DNA of 64,000 nucleotides from Coneutiohabitans sp964457925. Lineage in GTDB: Bacteria > Zhuqueibacterota > Zhuqueibacteria > Zhuqueibacterales > Zhuqueibacteraceae. The notes under the pieces were generated by a model that saw only the letters and a program-made list of their open reading frames with translations, searched no databases and was not told the DNA's origin. The position numbers and the translations under genes were made by a program. Positions 1 through 9,271 of this stretch are shown in pieces; position 1 is the first letter of the stretch; the number at the start of each line of letters is the position of its first letter. The stretch lies in contig CAYWGH010000032.1 in the NCBI GenBank assembly GCA_964457925.1, forward strand, positions 1 through 64,000, given 5' to 3'.

Positions 1-1834
1 CGCGCAGCGTGTCGGTATCAAAATTATTCGCGAGAGTTGTGTCATTGTCCGCAGTGAAATTGGCGAAGCTGATCAGCTCAGTCAGCGTTGGCGGCACACT
101 GGCGGCGAGTTGGACATTGACAGTGATTGAATCTTGAGCGCCGGCATCAATCGCCGGGATTTGCCAAATCAACGAATCGCCGCTTACACTTGAAACCCGC
201 GAAGATGACAAAAACCTCACCGAATCCGGCAGGATTTGCGCGACGCGAATGTTTTGGGCGGCATTCGCGCCAATGTTGTTGAATTTGATTTGATACGAAA
301 ACGCTTCACCGGTTCGCGCTTCGCCTGGGACTTGTGTTTGCGAGGATATAGAAAACGCAAGTTCAGTATTATTGAGTGGAGGCGTGAAGATTACACGCAC
401 GGTATCCGAAGCCAAATTATTATCCGGCGATGAATCATTTGAAGATGAAAGTCGGGCATTACTGATTAGCTCCGTTAGAGTGTTCGGCGTTTGTGATGAC
501 AGTTGCACGCTGACACGAATATCAAAGGTGTTACCCGCTGCCAGCGCCGTAATTTGCCAAAAGAGCGAATCGCCCCGGGCAAATACTGGCGGAGGACTCG
601 CGCTGAGGAAACGCACAGAATCCGGTAGATGCTGTTTGAGATCAAGATTGTTGCCTTCAATCGAGCCAAAATTGCTGAGGCGGAGAAGATATTCGAATGT
701 GTCGCCCGGGCGCGCTGTTTCGGTGTTGGCGGTGAGCGACAGCGCCAGATCGGTCACACGCGAGGAGGATTGATTGGCAACAAAATAATGGCCCAGGCCG
801 CGATCACGATTGCTTAAGGAGCCGCTGGTGACGTCAACGACGCGCCAGGTGTCGTTGCGAATGGGATCGGGCGAAGCATGAGCCATCACATAAAAATTCT
901 GTATAACCACCGCGATCTTTTCATAAATTTCCACCATGTCCGCGGCGGTTTCGGCGCTAAAAAAAAGGCCGCCGGTTTGTTCGGCAATGAGCTGCAAAAT
1001 ATCTTCGCGTGTTTGATCGCCCAGCGCGATGGTAAAGATGGGTATGTTGAATTCTTGCGCCATCGCAATCACGGGACCGGGCGTAGGCTCGGTGAAGGGA
1101 AAGTTCTGTCCGTCGGTGTAAATGATAATGCCGCGCCGGGTGGTTTCGTGCCGGATAGCCTCGAGGGCGGCAAGCAGGGCATTTTCAATGGCCGTGCCGG
1201 TGCAGGTATCTGCCGCGACAATTTCCCGGCGCAGCGTGGAAAGATCCGAGGAAATCGGAAGGGTGTTCACCACCGAGGCGCAAAATTGAATCAGGCCGGC
1301 GCGATCATACGATCGCAATTGATCGAGATAAGCAAGATTGCTGGTCTTGGCTTCCTCGAGTTGCGGCTTCATGCTGCCGCTGATATCCATGACCAGCATT
1401 GTGCTGGTGGGAAAGTAGGTTGTGCGCCTCACCTCGGTAAAGGAAGGCTGCGGCGTTTGATTAAAGAGATTTTGATTTGCCGGGAAAGCGGGATTGTCGC
1501 GATGGTATTCCAGCAGCGGTTGCCAAATCTGCGAAATCGGCGCACCGATTTCAGCGATGTCTGCCGGGCCGATAAAGCGCGCGGTATCCGCCAGTCCGGT
1601 GATGACATTGCCGGCTTGATCCGTCACGGAAATGGTGGAGAGAACGGGATAGGGAAATGCGCCGGTGAGGCCGCGCAAAGAGGTTTCGCCCGCGATCGAG
1701 ATGTTGTTGACGGAGACGACAACGTTACCGCTTTGGGCAAGCGTTTGCCCGCAGAACAGGCACGTCAGCAGAGCAGCCAATACAGCGGTGGGTGCAGGGC
1801 GGTAGAACACGGTTCTGCAAAAACGGTAGAGCAT
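1..1834 (-). CDS. Secreted VWA-domain protein with CARDB/DUF11-like repeats (3' end off the window)
   Basis: The reading frame is open on the minus strand from an ATG at 1834 to the left edge (611 codons seen, no stop). The N-terminus has a basic start and a hydrophobic stretch ending near TLAQ, a signal peptide. A von Willebrand A domain follows; its MIDAS motif D-I-S-G-S begins at about residue 150 and a second acidic loop (IYTDGQNF) is visible. After about residue 320 come repeated ~125-aa units with the pattern LPDSVRFLSxS...GDSLxWQI...LTELIS, typical of CARDB/DUF11 beta-sandwich repeats in cell-surface proteins. Likely an exported adhesin-like or surface protein. The C-terminus, where a Por/FlgD-type sorting domain would sit, is outside the window. 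Its gap to the next minus-strand gene (1835-2287) suggests a separate transcription unit. Confidence 0.82.
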   Translation of the reverse strand, partial: MLYRFCRTVFYRPAPTAVLAALLTCLFCGQTLAQSGNVVVSVNNISIAGETSLRGLTGAFPYPVLSTISVTDQAGNVITGLADTARFIGPADIAEIGAPISQIWQPLLEYHRDNPAFPANQNLFNQTPQPSFTEVRRTTYFPTSTMLVMDISGSMKPQLEEAKTSNLAYLDQLRSYDRAGLIQFCASVVNTLPISSDLSTLRREIVAADTCTGTAIENALLAALEAIRHETTRRGIIIYTDGQNFPFTEPTPGPVIAMAQEFNIPIFTIALGDQTREDILQLIAEQTGGLFFSAETAADMVEIYEKIAVVIQNFYVMAHASPDPIRNDTWRVVDVTSGSLSNRDRGLGHYFVANQSSSRVTDLALSLTANTETARPGDTFEYLLRLSNFGSIEGNNLDLKQHLPDSVRFLSASPPPVFARGDSLFWQITALAAGNTFDIRVSVQLSSQTPNTLTELISNARLSSSNDSSPDNNLASDTVRVIFTPPLNNTELAFSISSQTQVPGEARTGEAFSYQIKFNNIGANAAQNIRVAQILPDSVRFLSSSRVSSVSGDSLIWQIPAIDAGAQDSITVNVQLAASVPPTLTELISFANFTADNDTTLANNFDTDTLR

Positions 1835-2162
1835 GGAAAAAATCCCGCATAAATATGGAAAACTTGCACGGAAGGCCTGGTGTTTGGCGAGTTGAAAGAT
1901 CAGAGCCTGCGGCGCGGCAGGCCAATCCTGGAGGCTGGCCTATAATTCAGTACAATTGCAGGAAAAAAAAGTTGGTGGGAATTCCTTTCCGCGGATTGCG
2001 CCTGCACATGCTCAAGATTGCCTCCCGTGGCGGTGGCAAGAGAAAGGATGTTGCCAAGATCATAATCAGCGGTTTGTCCAAAAGCAAGGGCTTTTTCAGG
2101 CGGGGGCGGGAAGCGGCGAAGGTGAAATGCTGCCAACGCTAGCCGCAACCCAAAATTTCTCT

Positions 2163-2216
2163 GGACGCAGATAAACGCGGATTAAGGCAGGTTTTTATCT
2201 GCGTTCATCTGCGTCC
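2163..2216. repeat. Inverted-repeat hairpin in the 1835-2287 gene-free stretch
   Basis: Perfect 10-bp arms (GGACGCAGAT at 2163-2172 and ATCTGCGTCC at 2207-2216) with an overlapping alternative pairing (CGCAGATAAA with TTTATCTGCG). A T-rich run follows on the plus strand. No plus-strand gene precedes it, so a terminator role is doubtful; it resembles a short dispersed palindromic repeat. I see no gene in the rest of 1835-2287; the promoter of the VWA gene should lie just above 1834. Confidence 0.5.
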
Positions 2217-2287
2217 TAGAGTTTTTGCTTTTTGCAACGAGCGAACTTGTAAAAGAAGGGTCATCGCCGCACCCCGGCCAAGCCTGC

Positions 2288-3388
2288 TTATCGCATCACT
2301 GTCAGCTTGCCCGCCTGCGTGCGGCCGCCGCTTTCGAAGCGAATGAAATATACGCCGCTGGTGACATGGGTACCACGATCGTCGCGGCCGTCCCAGCGAA
2401 TGGTATGTACACCCGCTGTCCTCAATTCATGCAGCAGCTTGCGCACGAGCCGGCCTTGCAGGTTGTAAATCCGCAGGGTTGCGAGACCCGCATTCGGCAT
2501 CTCGAAACGTATTTGTGTTGCCGGATTGAAGGGGTTGAGATAAGCAGCCAGCGCAAAGCCTTCCGGCGCTTCCGTTACCTGCGCTTCCGGCAAAGCTTTG
2601 GGCAGAGGCTCCTTGACAAATTCATAAATATGCCCCAGGCTGGCGATGAGGGAAGGCTTGTTTGCCAGGCCTTTTACTTCTGCTTGCAGGGTGACTTCAG
2701 CAGCAGCCAGATTTGAAATGCCGGTTGACAACACCAGCTTTCTCTCTTCCAGATTTCCGCTGGCAGCGGCAAGCACCGGCAACGCGACCGTTGCGCCGTT
2801 CTGACCGGAAAGAACGAGGCGAATGTCGATTACGTCTGCCTCATCCCGGAGATCAGATAAATTCTGTCCGCCGAGGCGGTACGTGACAAGCAGGCTTTCC
2901 GCCTCCGCCGGCAAGGTTGCCAGCGCAGAAGCCAAATTTGAGAAAGCATTGGCCGGCGTCAATGTCAGCGCATCCTCTTTCGCCGGCGCCAACGGCACAA
3001 GCCGTTCTTCGCCGGATTTCGTTTTCACACACACGTTATCAAGACGCAAATCGAGCCAGGCGCCGGTCGCCGTGTCGATCACCGCCACCGAGCGATGATA
3101 AGCCACTGCCAGCTCGCCGGCCTTGCTCAACGTTTCGCTGCTCGTCTTGATTCGATAAGGCGAGGCGCTGCCCTCGGTCCAGGCATATTTTGCCGTGGTA
3201 TGGCCGACAGAGGCAGAAGGACTTCTGCCGGCGCCAATGTATACCGGCGAGCCCCAGGAAGAGCCGTTGTAATGCATCTTGTAGATTTGATTCTGCGTGG
3301 CATATTTGAACAGCAGCTCGGCTTTGTCGTTTGCCAGGCCGGTGATGGAAGGCTCTTTTTGCTGCTCATAATAAGTCGCGGAGTACAC
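2288..3388 (-). CDS. C-terminal part of disrupted M6 metalloprotease, with Por/FlgD-like sorting domain
   Basis: This 366-aa frame (GTG at 3388) is the continuation of the protease encoded at 3430-5529. In the same frame upstream, residues continue the BNR-like repeat (TGNYYVIIHRKATDWYT), then a TAG at 3395-3397 interrupts it, so the GTG is not a natural start. The part seen holds the end of a repeat domain, a beta-sandwich of about 150 residues, and a C-terminal FlgD-like/Por sorting module (LNPFNPATQIRFEMP, IRWDGRDDRGTHVTSGVYF, ending KLTVMR). Such modules direct type IX-type export and surface attachment. Either the gene is decaying or the assembly carries errors here. Confidence 0.75.
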   Translation of the reverse strand: MYSATYYEQQKEPSITGLANDKAELLFKYATQNQIYKMHYNGSSWGSPVYIGAGRSPSASVGHTTAKYAWTEGSASPYRIKTSSETLSKAGELAVAYHRSVAVIDTATGAWLDLRLDNVCVKTKSGEERLVPLAPAKEDALTLTPANAFSNLASALATLPAEAESLLVTYRLGGQNLSDLRDEADVIDIRLVLSGQNGATVALPVLAAASGNLEERKLVLSTGISNLAAAEVTLQAEVKGLANKPSLIASLGHIYEFVKEPLPKALPEAQVTEAPEGFALAAYLNPFNPATQIRFEMPNAGLATLRIYNLQGRLVRKLLHELRTAGVHTIRWDGRDDRGTHVTSGVYFIRFESGGRTQAGKLTVMR

Positions 3389-3429
3389 GTTGGGCTAGGT
3401 GTACCAGTCCGTGGCTTTGCGATGGATGA

Positions 3430-5529
3430 TCACATAGTAATTTCCCGTGGTGCCATTGCGGGCTTCCCACACCGCGCGTGCAGCCGCCTATTGCCGGAGG
3501 TGCCGCTTGGCGCGATTGCAGGCTTTTGATGACTGTTGTAGGTGCCGGGCACGATTTGCGAGAGATTCTTAGTCGAGCCCCAGCCGGAAGAATCCGGGCC
3601 GTTGCGATAGTAGGTGTAATAGATGGCAGCCGGCGAGGATCTGGCGTAAACCAGGCCCGACCTGGAGCTGCCCGAATAAGTCGTCGTTGGCGCCAGGCTG
3701 GGTGAATTGTCGTTGCTGCCGGTGGAAGGCACGCTGCCGCTGCTCCAACTGCTGCCGTCATTGGTTGAGAGGCGCGACCCAAAATTGCTGCCCGTGCGAT
3801 AGATCAGCGTGAGCCGGTCTGTTGCCGGAGTGACGATCACCGGCAGCGGCGCATTCGTGCCGGCATTCGAAGCCGGCTCTGTGGCGTTCGCCCACGTGCT
3901 TCCGCCGTTTGTGCTCTTGCGAAAGTGAATGTCGTGCGAGCTGCCATCAAAGCGTTGCCAGGCGACGTATACTCTGCCGCCGCGCTCGGCAATGCCGGGA
4001 AACTTGTTGTTGCCGTTGCCCGCGCTCAGGCGCCTCAATCCCAGCCAGTTTCCCGTGCCCGTTGTGGAGTGTTGATAATAAACCTCGCCCTCGCTCTCGT
4101 AGACCAGATGATATTTGCCGGAAGAATCCCGCACGAGCTTGCGGGCATTGTTCGAGGCCGTGGCGTCCGTGCTGTTGCTGACCAGATAATTGACATATGC
4201 GTCAGCACTGATGCCGTTGCCATTGACGGCGATATTGGTCAACGCAAAACCCGAGCGCGGGCCGTTTCTAATGTTGCTGCTGGGATTGCTCAAGGGTGTG
4301 AAAGCCGTGTTGTTCGTGGTGCCCGGGAAAAGGTGCGCATTTTTACCGCTGCCAATATAGGATCCTGCTTCATCGACGCCGTTCGCCTCTACAACGTCAA
4401 GGTTCAGATTAGTCGAGGCATGAGGAGTATTGGCGCGATGGAAGATCAACAGGCCGTTCATCATATCGCCGTCAAACGAGCGCTTGCCGCTGGCGAAAGC
4501 CGGCCGTCTGTTTTCAATAATGAAATACTCGCCTTCATACCAATTGTTGTGATTCAGGTCATTGACGAAACGAACGAAAATGTTGTCGCTCTCGGTAAAC
4601 GATGGGAAATTAATGGTTTGATCCGTCGCAATATCGGTATAAGCCGCCCACCCCAATACCAGCTTGCTCCAACCACTGAGCGGCGTGGGCGCGTGATAGC
4701 CGCCGAGACTGTTTAGATGATTCCCATCCATGAAACCTTGTTCACCTGCTGCCATCAAGTCAAAACTATCCAAGCCTCGGGGCCATGAAACGCCGTCAAC
4801 CTGGAGATCGGGCAGCCCGAGAAGGTGAGCAAATTCGTGGCAATGCGATCCTATCCCATAAAAGGTACCGATGGTTTGTGTTCGCCCACGCTGCAGAGGG
4901 GTTTTTTCGCCGAGTTGATAAACCAATCCTCCTAGAATACCTGCACCTTGAAGGCCGCCGCCGGCAGCCACGCCAGCATAAAGTACGGCAATCTTATCGT
5001 ACCCGGTAATGCTGTATCCGCTTGCGGTCAATGCTGCGTTCAACAATGCTTGCGGATTATGGGACTGGCTTACCCAATATGCTTTAGTTTGGGGCAAGGT
5101 AACCCATTGCGGCAAAGTGGGATTTAGCGGATCCGTCGGATTGATGATGCCGCTGTTGGCCGTAAAGGTAAATTTGCCATAGGAAATTTCCTCATAAAAT
5201 TCTTTCACACTGCCGAAGAGTGATTCATCATCATGAGTACGCATCGCCGGCGAACGATAGTTGGCGTTGAAAAAAAGATCGTGATACATTTGGTAGGTGT
5301 AGTGGTTGTCTGCATCATCAATCAGACAGTGTCCGCCTCTTGCATCCTCATTTGTCGCCCAATCACTGAACTGAACTAGAATGACGCCGAGTCTGTATGA
5401 AGGGGGCGGCGGTGAAGCCGGGCTTCCAGAAGCTCCCATCGGACACAAGACTTCTTGTGCACGGCTATTTTGATGGGTATTCATCAAGCCGAGCAATACG
5501 ATTGTGAAAACCGTCCATTTCTTTTTCAT
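3430..5529 (-). CDS. M6-family (immune inhibitor A-like) secreted zinc metalloprotease, frameshifted
   Basis: Start chosen at ATG 5529, with an AAAGGAG ribosome site just upstream; it is followed by a signal peptide (lysine-rich start, hydrophobic core, ending about residue 24). The catalytic domain carries HEFAHLLGLPD at residues 231-241, the HExxH zinc motif with the third ligand expected downstream. From about residue 460 there are sialidase-like (BNR) repeats. The frame ends at 3430 in a non-homologous tail (HARCGKPAMAP...). A CG dinucleotide too many in GCGCGG near 3474-3480 explains this: removing it restores LHAVWEARNGTTGNYY and leads into the downstream frame. It is the last gene of a run with the two upstream secreted proteins (30-bp gap). 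Confidence 0.85.
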   Translation of the reverse strand: MKKKWTVFTIVLLGLMNTHQNSRAQEVLCPMGASGSPASPPPPSYRLGVILVQFSDWATNEDARGGHCLIDDADNHYTYQMYHDLFFNANYRSPAMRTHDDESLFGSVKEFYEEISYGKFTFTANSGIINPTDPLNPTLPQWVTLPQTKAYWVSQSHNPQALLNAALTASGYSITGYDKIAVLYAGVAAGGGLQGAGILGGLVYQLGEKTPLQRGRTQTIGTFYGIGSHCHEFAHLLGLPDLQVDGVSWPRGLDSFDLMAAGEQGFMDGNHLNSLGGYHAPTPLSGWSKLVLGWAAYTDIATDQTINFPSFTESDNIFVRFVNDLNHNNWYEGEYFIIENRRPAFASGKRSFDGDMMNGLLIFHRANTPHASTNLNLDVVEANGVDEAGSYIGSGKNAHLFPGTTNNTAFTPLSNPSSNIRNGPRSGFALTNIAVNGNGISADAYVNYLVSNSTDATASNNARKLVRDSSGKYHLVYESEGEVYYQHSTTGTGNWLGLRRLSAGNGNNKFPGIAERGGRVYVAWQRFDGSSHDIHFRKSTNGGSTWANATEPASNAGTNAPLPVIVTPATDRLTLIYRTGSNFGSRLSTNDGSSWSSGSVPSTGSNDNSPSLAPTTTYSGSSRSGLVYARSSPAAIYYTYYRNGPDSSGWGSTKNLSQIVPGTYNSHQKPAIAPSGTSGNRRLHARCGKPAMAPREITM

Positions 5530-5558
5530 GATACACTCCTTTCGGTTGGGATAATCAG

Positions 5559-7265
5559 TTAATGAACTAAAGCGAGTTTGCGAACCTGTGCTGCGCCGTC
5601 TACGATGAGTTGGCAAAAATAAATTCCGCTGCTCACCTCCTTTCCGCGTTGATCACGTCCATCCCAATTCACGGTATGATTTCCTTCCGCCAACGCCCGT
5701 TCAATAAGCCTTATGACCTCCTGGCCGGATAGGTTGACGATTCGCAGCAACACCTGTGACGGCTTGTGCAGAGAGAACTCTATTTTGGTGGCCGGTTGTA
5801 GAGGATTGGGAAAAGGGGCGCGAAGAAGAAAGCCGGCCGGCAGATTCCCAGGGTCACCATGCTCTGCAACAGAGGTAATAACCTCCCCCAGCTTGCCATG
5901 GGCATTGACTTGCTGTAAGACTAAATTTTGCCATCCCGGGGTTCTTCTTTCACTCGAAACCGCAATAAAGCCGCCTTGACCATCAGTCGTTGCTTCCAAA
6001 AAATAAGGCCATTTTTCAATATCGCGATGGCGAATTAAGACACCGTCCATCCCCCAAGCTGCTGCGCCACTCGAATCGACGCGAAAGGCATAAAGATCGC
6101 CTTGCGGTGTGTCAAAATCGTTTATGAGCCAGATCATGCTTCCAGATAGATTGCTGAACACGAGCGGTTCGAGTGTGGAATGATACCAGATGCGAAAGCC
6201 CGGAGTTTTCCACAGCATCCTGCCATCGTGATCGAAACGCGCCACAAAACGGTGTCGTTTGCCGCCGGTGGTATCGTCCCAAGTTATAAGTGCACCTCCG
6301 TTGCCATCTTCGACGAGGAAAGGTATCGTGCGCTCATCAGCATTGTGCGTGAAGATTTTTCCAGCTTCTCCCCACAAGAGCTGCCCAGTTGAATCAATGT
6401 GTTGTATTCTGCCTTCGACATCAAAATTAGGAGGCCCTGATGTGAAATATCTTCCAGCAACAATAGCGCCGCCTCCGCCATCACAGGTCATAGCAAATGC
6501 TCCTCCGGTATTAACAGCAACGCCTTCCGTTGGCCATGGGAATTCACCTTCTTTAGTGATTTTATCCACCACTGCCGTTTGGTTGACATTTTGACGAAAG
6601 CGCGTCATAAGCATTCCGCCTTTGTCATCCGAAACGACACGGCGTCTGGCATTGTTTGCAAAACTTTCAATCGGTACAGGCCGGCCATTCGGTTCAAACG
6701 CAACTTGACCGTTTGCATCAATCCGCTGCACATACCATTGCCAGGGCTCGCGCTGATCGAACCAGGAGATCATGAACGTTTGATAATCGTCACTTAAAAT
6801 CTCAAAATCCCCAATGCCGGCTTTCTCGATTCGCTCTCGAATGATGACGCCGGATGAATCCCAAAGCCTTCGGCCTTGCCGGTCAACGCGCTGCACGTAC
6901 ATCTCGTTTTCCGGATTGTTCGGCACGCCCAATTCAAAGCTTTTGGTGAAATCTTCCCAAACAATAACAGCGCCGCCCAGGCCGTCGGGAATGATGTTGG
7001 TCGGCGTGCGAAAGCCGGCCGGCGGAGAAATCGGCACGCCGTTGTTGCCCCATTGACGGAAACCGAACTTATCCACGCGATTGGCAAAGATGCCACGCTC
7101 GGAGCCCCACGCCACAATCGCGCCGCCCTCGCCGTCGGTGCAAATTACCGGGGCGCCCTGGTTTTCCCGCTGTTCCCACACCGTGTTCACACGAGGGTCG
7201 TTCGACCATTGTGTAAAGGCGAGCGCCGGAAAGGCGATGGTTAGAAAAAATAAAGCTTGTTTCAC
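5559..7265 (-). CDS. Secreted DGxGG-repeat protein with Por/FlgD-like C-terminal sorting domain
   Basis: 568 aa, GTG start preceded by GGAGGT. A signal peptide (residues 1-18) is followed by repeated ~50-aa units built around DGxGGAIVxW, VDxxGxxxW and a closing hydrophobic strand, suggesting a beta-propeller-like fold; the repeats run to about residue 470. The C-terminus (NPLQPATKIEFSL, NWDGRDQRGKEVSSGIYF, KLALVH) is a Por/FlgD-like sorting domain for export across the outer membrane. Paralogue of the product at 7292-9010 and 27 bp below it, so the pair plus the M6 protease are probably co-transcribed. The function of the repeat domain is unknown. Confidence 0.85.
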   Translation of the reverse strand: MKQALFFLTIAFPALAFTQWSNDPRVNTVWEQRENQGAPVICTDGEGGAIVAWGSERGIFANRVDKFGFRQWGNNGVPISPPAGFRTPTNIIPDGLGGAVIVWEDFTKSFELGVPNNPENEMYVQRVDRQGRRLWDSSGVIIRERIEKAGIGDFEILSDDYQTFMISWFDQREPWQWYVQRIDANGQVAFEPNGRPVPIESFANNARRRVVSDDKGGMLMTRFRQNVNQTAVVDKITKEGEFPWPTEGVAVNTGGAFAMTCDGGGGAIVAGRYFTSGPPNFDVEGRIQHIDSTGQLLWGEAGKIFTHNADERTIPFLVEDGNGGALITWDDTTGGKRHRFVARFDHDGRMLWKTPGFRIWYHSTLEPLVFSNLSGSMIWLINDFDTPQGDLYAFRVDSSGAAAWGMDGVLIRHRDIEKWPYFLEATTDGQGGFIAVSSERRTPGWQNLVLQQVNAHGKLGEVITSVAEHGDPGNLPAGFLLRAPFPNPLQPATKIEFSLHKPSQVLLRIVNLSGQEVIRLIERALAEGNHTVNWDGRDQRGKEVSSGIYFCQLIVDGAAQVRKLALVH

Positions 7266-7291
7266 GATTTCACCTCCTCAAGGTTGCTCCG

Positions 7292-9010
7292 TCAATGCAG
7301 CACCATGATTTTGCGCACGTGTCTCTGCGTTCCTATTGATAATTGGTAGAAGTAGACTCCGCTACTTACAAGACGGCCGAATTGATCCCGGCCATCCCAA
7401 ATCACTTCATGCTTGCCCTGGATGAGCTGTTGTTTCACGAGTGTGATTACCTCCTTTCCAGATAGATCATAAACCTTGACGAATATCATCTCGTCCTTCG
7501 GTGTTTGATACTGCAGGCGAACCGTGCCATTAAATGGATTGGGATAGGCCGGAAACAACGCAAAATTTTCAGGTAATACATTTCGATCTGGAGGATGCTT
7601 TACGCTGGTGACTATCCCCAATTTGCCGCTGCCGCTGACTTGCTGCGCCCAAATGCCACGCGAAGGAAGAATTTCAAACCAGACCATTATTGCGCCGCCA
7701 TTACCATCGGTGACCATGCCATCCCAATCTGCATGTACCTCACGATTGGTATATAACACCTTGGGCCACAGCTCATTGCCGGTGGAATCCAATGCACAGA
7801 TATACTGCCCTTCATTAGGGCGATAAACATTATACAAAACCCCCTTTTTTTGAGTCGGTAGTAAACATTCCTGAAGATTCCATCCCATGCCATTGAATCG
7901 TTCCAAATGCTTTTTGAAAATGACTTTCCCTTCAGGATCGAGATAAATCAAGCTTGAAAACGGGGAGGCTTTACGGAAAGCGAAGAAAGCGCCGCCGGCA
8001 TCATCAGGCATCCGGCCTACACCTAGTGGATTTGCCAATTGCCCGGCGGAATCGATAATTACGGGCCTTTCACCCCACAAATTTTCGCCGTTACGATTTA
8101 TTTTTTGGCAACGAATAGTATCTAGCTGGCTAAACTGGTTAAAATCTTGCCATAATAAAATGCATTCACCATCCTGTGCTGAAAATAGGCAAAATGGAGT
8201 TAAGCCCGTGTCGATAGGCTTGTCGATGAGAATATGCCCATCTTTGTTGATTCGAATGAAACTGTCCCTTGATAAATTATCATCGAATCGATGATATACA
8301 ATCAATCCATCTTCCCCGTCTGGATATATCAAGAAATTTTCTTTGATCGAAAACGGCGCATTCATGAACGGGCTGTTTTCCCAGGATATTCGACCATCCG
8401 AAGTAACGTGGTTGATATATCTGTCATTACCTTGAGGCCCATAAAAATCGCCCCACATAACATACACCCCACCCTCGCTGTCCGGAACGAGATAATAAAT
8501 ACCTTGCCGCCCTCTCAACGTGTCAACCGGATAGTCGTAGAGTATTATACCCTCTGGGCCAAAGAGTCGTGTTCCCTGGGAATCAAAACGTTGTATTCGC
8601 GCGAAACTCGAATAGATAGGCTCCGGCGGCTCTTCGCTGTATCCAACAATTTTCAACGCATTGAATCCGACATAAGCACCGCCAGCGCCATCGGACACCA
8701 CAACCGCTTCGGATTGTTCGTCACCCGGCGTGGTTACTCGAATGCCGCGCAAGGTTGGGTCCCACAAAATATTGCCGTACTTGTCCACCCGCTGCGCATA
8801 AAGCAGCGGGTTAACCGTAAAGCTTTCACCCACTACAATTACACCGCCCTCACCGTCGCTGACAATTTTAGGTTTGATAGAATTGCTGAGAATCTGAAGG
8901 TTTTGTGCCGGATCGGTTGACCATTGCGCCGGCGCTTCTGACAAACAAATGAACATGCCGCACATGAACAGCCAGAAAGGGCGGCTGCAGTCGCGAAAAG
9001 ATTTCATCAT
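7292..9010 (-). CDS. Secreted DGxGG-repeat protein with Por/FlgD-like C-terminal sorting domain
   Basis: 572 aa with a signal peptide (hydrophobic residues about 10-28, then APAQ). As in the paralogue at 5559-7265, the body is made of units carrying DGEGGVIVV, VDKYGNILW, DGAGGAYVGF and similar. The C-terminus has YPNPFNGTVRLQYQ, then WDGRDQFGRLVSSGVYFYQL and KIMVLH, a typical Por/FlgD-like sorting domain. It heads the minus-strand secretome operon, just below a strong hairpin at 9042-9073. The start could be either of two adjacent ATGs (9010 or 9007). Confidence 0.85.
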   Translation of the reverse strand: MMKSFRDCSRPFWLFMCGMFICLSEAPAQWSTDPAQNLQILSNSIKPKIVSDGEGGVIVVGESFTVNPLLYAQRVDKYGNILWDPTLRGIRVTTPGDEQSEAVVVSDGAGGAYVGFNALKIVGYSEEPPEPIYSSFARIQRFDSQGTRLFGPEGIILYDYPVDTLRGRQGIYYLVPDSEGGVYVMWGDFYGPQGNDRYINHVTSDGRISWENSPFMNAPFSIKENFLIYPDGEDGLIVYHRFDDNLSRDSFIRINKDGHILIDKPIDTGLTPFCLFSAQDGECILLWQDFNQFSQLDTIRCQKINRNGENLWGERPVIIDSAGQLANPLGVGRMPDDAGGAFFAFRKASPFSSLIYLDPEGKVIFKKHLERFNGMGWNLQECLLPTQKKGVLYNVYRPNEGQYICALDSTGNELWPKVLYTNREVHADWDGMVTDGNGGAIMVWFEILPSRGIWAQQVSGSGKLGIVTSVKHPPDRNVLPENFALFPAYPNPFNGTVRLQYQTPKDEMIFVKVYDLSGKEVITLVKQQLIQGKHEVIWDGRDQFGRLVSSGVYFYQLSIGTQRHVRKIMVLH

Positions 9011-9041
9011 TCAAGCTCCGGAATCGATACCAAAACAAAAA

Positions 9042-9073
9042 GCCCGAGCACACGGTTCAGGGTGTACTCGGGC
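9042..9073. terminator. Strong hairpin with T-runs on both strands
   Basis: Arms GCCCGAGCACAC (9042-9053) and GTGTACTCGGGC (9062-9073) pair with one mismatch. On the plus strand a T-rich run follows (9081-9086); on the minus strand TTTTTGTTTTG follows. It can end transcription in either direction: minus-strand read-through from 9272-10168, or an attenuated leader for the 9010 gene, whose start is only 32 bp downstream. Confidence 0.6.
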
Positions 9074-9271
9074 CTTGAATTTTTTCTCAAAGAAATTGCC
9101 AAAGCGAACAGCTAAAACACGCCGCAACATGTTCCACCCCCGTCAGGTGAAAAAATTCTTAATTCCTTAATTCTGGCAGCGCAAGGCAAAAACGTAGATT
9201 TTCGGGTCGAACGTCAAGCGAAATATTAAAAATTTTGTCTTGGGTACAATGCGGCGAAGGCGGCGGGCGGC

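Noticed and set aside
878..1852. 324-codon plus-strand frame opposite the VWA gene
   Set aside because: The minus strand codes a clear signal peptide, VWA domain and repeats; the plus frame is its antisense shadow with no domain.
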